Shown here piece after piece: positions 62,560 through 64,000 of a DNA stretch of 64,000 nucleotides. Numbering within the stretch: the first letter of the stretch is position 1; the number at the start of each line of letters is the position of its first letter. Under the pieces are notes generated by a model that worked only from the letters and a program-made list of their open reading frames with translations, was not told where the DNA came from and did not search any database. The DNA is from a virus. The stretch is from positions 1 to 64,000 of IMG/VR virus record IMGVR_UViG_3300046373_000172; one strand, 5' to 3'. Position numbers and translations under genes: made by a program.

Positions 62560-64000
62560 AGACTACCTTGAACGTTTGCGAGAAGTGCATGGTGACAAGT
62601 ACACCTACCTGCGTATGGACGTAAAAGGGTGGAACTTCTCTATCACGTTCTCCTGCCCAGAGCACGGAGAACACACCCAAGGCCTGCACAACCACTTAAA
62701 GGGCCGAGGCTGCAGGAAGTGCGGTTCGGCCGCACGTAAGAGAACTTTTGCAGATTGGGTAGCTAGCTTCAGAAAGGTGCACGGAGATGCTTACAGCTAC
62801 CTGAGGGTCGAGGAAGTCAACGGAAATGCGTATGTGCACTACCTCTGCGAAAAGCACGGAGAACACCGGCAGACCGCGCATGATCACCTCAAAGGTGCCG
62901 GCTGCGTTCGGTGTGCTTATGCTTCTCGGAAAAGGACCGAGTCAGATTGGATCGAGGCGTTCAAAGCTGTGCACGGGACTACTTATGGGTATCTCGGCAT
63001 GGAAGAGAAGAGGGAAGGCTACTTTAACGTGCTAGCTGTCTGCCCGGATCACGGAGAAGTGAAAATTGACGCCAACACCCATCTGGCCGGCGCAGGTTGT
63101 CGGCTATGCGCCTGGAAATCGGCAGGAGAAAAGAATAAGGTAAGCCGGGAGGAGTACGTCGAACGCGCCAGAAGCGTACATGGAGAGCTTTACACCTACG
63201 GAGATCTGGTGGAGCCTGGACCTCTTCAAAAACTAGAGGTATTCTGCCCGGAGCACGGCCTGTTCGTGCAGAGGATATCTGGCCACCTGTCTGGCTACGG
63301 TTGCCCCAAGTGCGTGGGCGTGATCTCCAGGCCGAACCTGGAGTTGCAGGGTTTCTTGGAAAGTCACGGCGCCGAGACGCGCCTGGAAGAACGCATCCCC
63401 GGAACCACCAAAAAGATGGACATCTTCCTGCCCGCCCAGCAACTTGGCATCGAATATCACGGCAACATCTGGCACTCCAGCCGGTGGCAGCGCAGCGACG
63501 ACGCCCATCTGACCCGCCTCCAGCTAGCTCAGGCGGCCGGGATCCGCCTGATCCAGATCTTCTCGGACGAGTGGACCTGCCGGCGCCAGGCGGTGGAACT
63601 GCTGCTCAAGCGCGCGGCCGGCGTGCCGGAAGCTGCCGTGCACGGCAGGAAGTGCACCATCGTCGACGTCAGCCACAAGGATGCCTCCAGCTTCTACGAC
63701 CTGTGGCATGTGCAGGGGAAGACCACGGCCAGTTCTCAGTACGTCGGCCTGCAGCACGGCGACGACCTAGTGGCGGTGATGGGCTTCTCCTACAACACCT
63801 CGGCGCGGCGCGAGAAGGCGGCCCAGCACAAGGTGGAGTTGACCCGCTTCGCCACCTGCAGGTCGGTGCGCGGCGGCTTCTCGAAGTTGCTGCAGCACTG
63901 GCTTAAAAGCCACCCGGACGTCGAGCAGGTCGTGTCGTATTCCGACAACCGGCTGTTCCTGGGCCGGATGTACGAAGCGTGCGGGTTTGTGAAGGACGGC
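62546..64000 (+). CDS. Zinc-repeat homing-endonuclease-like protein, 3' truncated by window edge
   Basis: 485 codons in view, no stop. Residues 1-258 contain four tandem ~65-residue units, each with C-x2-H (CPEHGEH/CEKHGEH/CPDHGEV/CPEHGLF) and C-x2-C (CRKC, CVRC, CRLC, CPKC), likely one zinc site per unit. Residues 270-360 (ELQGFLESHGAETRLEERIPG…KMDIFLPAQQLGIEYHGNIWH) resemble Vsr-like/phage free-standing homing endonucleases, followed by the domain usual in them ('SYSDNRLFLGRMYEACGF'). It may cleave DNA and spread itself. The first 800 bases are clearly less GC-rich than the rest. Confidence 0.8.
   Translation, partial: MAKLEDYLERLREVHGDKYTYLRMDVKGWNFSITFSCPEHGEHTQGLHNHLKGRGCRKCGSAARKRTFADWVASFRKVHGDAYSYLRVEEVNGNAYVHYLCEKHGEHRQTAHDHLKGAGCVRCAYASRKRTESDWIEAFKAVHGTTYGYLGMEEKREGYFNVLAVCPDHGEVKIDANTHLAGAGCRLCAWKSAGEKNKVSREEYVERARSVHGELYTYGDLVEPGPLQKLEVFCPEHGLFVQRISGHLSGYGCPKCVGVISRPNLELQGFLESHGAETRLEERIPGTTKKMDIFLPAQQLGIEYHGNIWHSSRWQRSDDAHLTRLQLAQAAGIRLIQIFSDEWTCRRQAVELLLKRAAGVPEAAVHGRKCTIVDVSHKDASSFYDLWHVQGKTTASSQYVGLQHGDDLVAVMGFSYNTSARREKAAQHKVELTRFATCRSVRGGFSKLLQHWLKSHPDVEQVVSYSDNRLFLGRMYEACGFVKDG

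Noticed and set aside
1-64000. tRNA genes
   Set aside because: I did not see a T-arm GGTTCGA(A/T)TCC-type consensus with matching stems; a covariance-model scan would be needed to exclude them fully.

Overview
The window is a contiguous piece of a large, GC-rich dsDNA tailed bacteriophage (Caudoviricetes). A long tape measure, tail-tube, tail-terminator and G/GT chaperone genes with no sheath or baseplate genes in view point to a siphovirus morphology. The high GC content, RdgC, GH19 endolysin and nested Rz/Rz1 spanins fit a proteobacterial, perhaps betaproteobacterial, host; the host is inference. I see no rRNA, tRNA, integrase, CRISPR array or insertion sequence. Capsid, portal and terminase genes are not in the window.

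Layout. (1) 1-18.1 kb, plus strand: over 50 mostly small, tightly packed genes, many joined by 4-nt ATGA/GTGA overlaps. They are accessory proteins, including two NinX-like paralogues, small membrane proteins, a candidate Acb2/Tad1-like cyclic-nucleotide sponge, a Ser-rich protein broken by a 17-bp duplication, and a J-domain protein. (2) 18.1-21.9 kb, minus strand: four tail-fibre-like genes, two sharing a 20-residue EGADTFA repeat and one predicted beta-propeller. (3) 22.0-45.4 kb, plus strand: replication, recombination and nucleotide metabolism. This holds RdgC, an SNF2-like helicase, a primase-helicase with a mini-intein in its P-loop, an abundant-looking unknown protein with its own promoter and terminator, a DnaQ-like exonuclease, a MazG-like pyrophosphohydrolase, dNMP kinase, a DksA/TraR-like zinc protein, a three-domain DNA polymerase I, ATP-dependent ligase, ThyX, a PD-(D/E)XK-like nuclease and SbcD/SbcC. 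(4) 45.4-47.0 kb, minus strand: lysis cassette (two holin-like proteins, GH19 endolysin, nested spanins). (5) 47.1-62.3 kb, minus strand: tail module in reverse, from tail terminator, tail tube, G/GT chaperones with a -1 frameshift site and a 2823-residue tape measure to distal tail and fibre proteins. (6) 62.4 kb to the right edge, plus strand: a ribbon-helix-helix protein and a zinc-repeat endonuclease running off the window.

The plus-strand replication block appears able to replicate DNA largely without host enzymes: primase-helicase for priming and unwinding, Pol I for synthesis and primer removal, ligase for sealing, SbcCD/RdgC/nuclease for recombination, and dNMP kinase/ThyX/MazG for dNTP supply. 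Convergent blocks at 45.4 kb are separated by a bidirectional terminator. Three plus-strand intergenic regions (13.4, 22.6 and 29.5 kb) share a promoter-like element, GACA-N9/10-AGTTTGAT. Several genes in 10-17 kb and one at 38 kb show recent-looking in-frame fusions or duplication-driven frameshifts.
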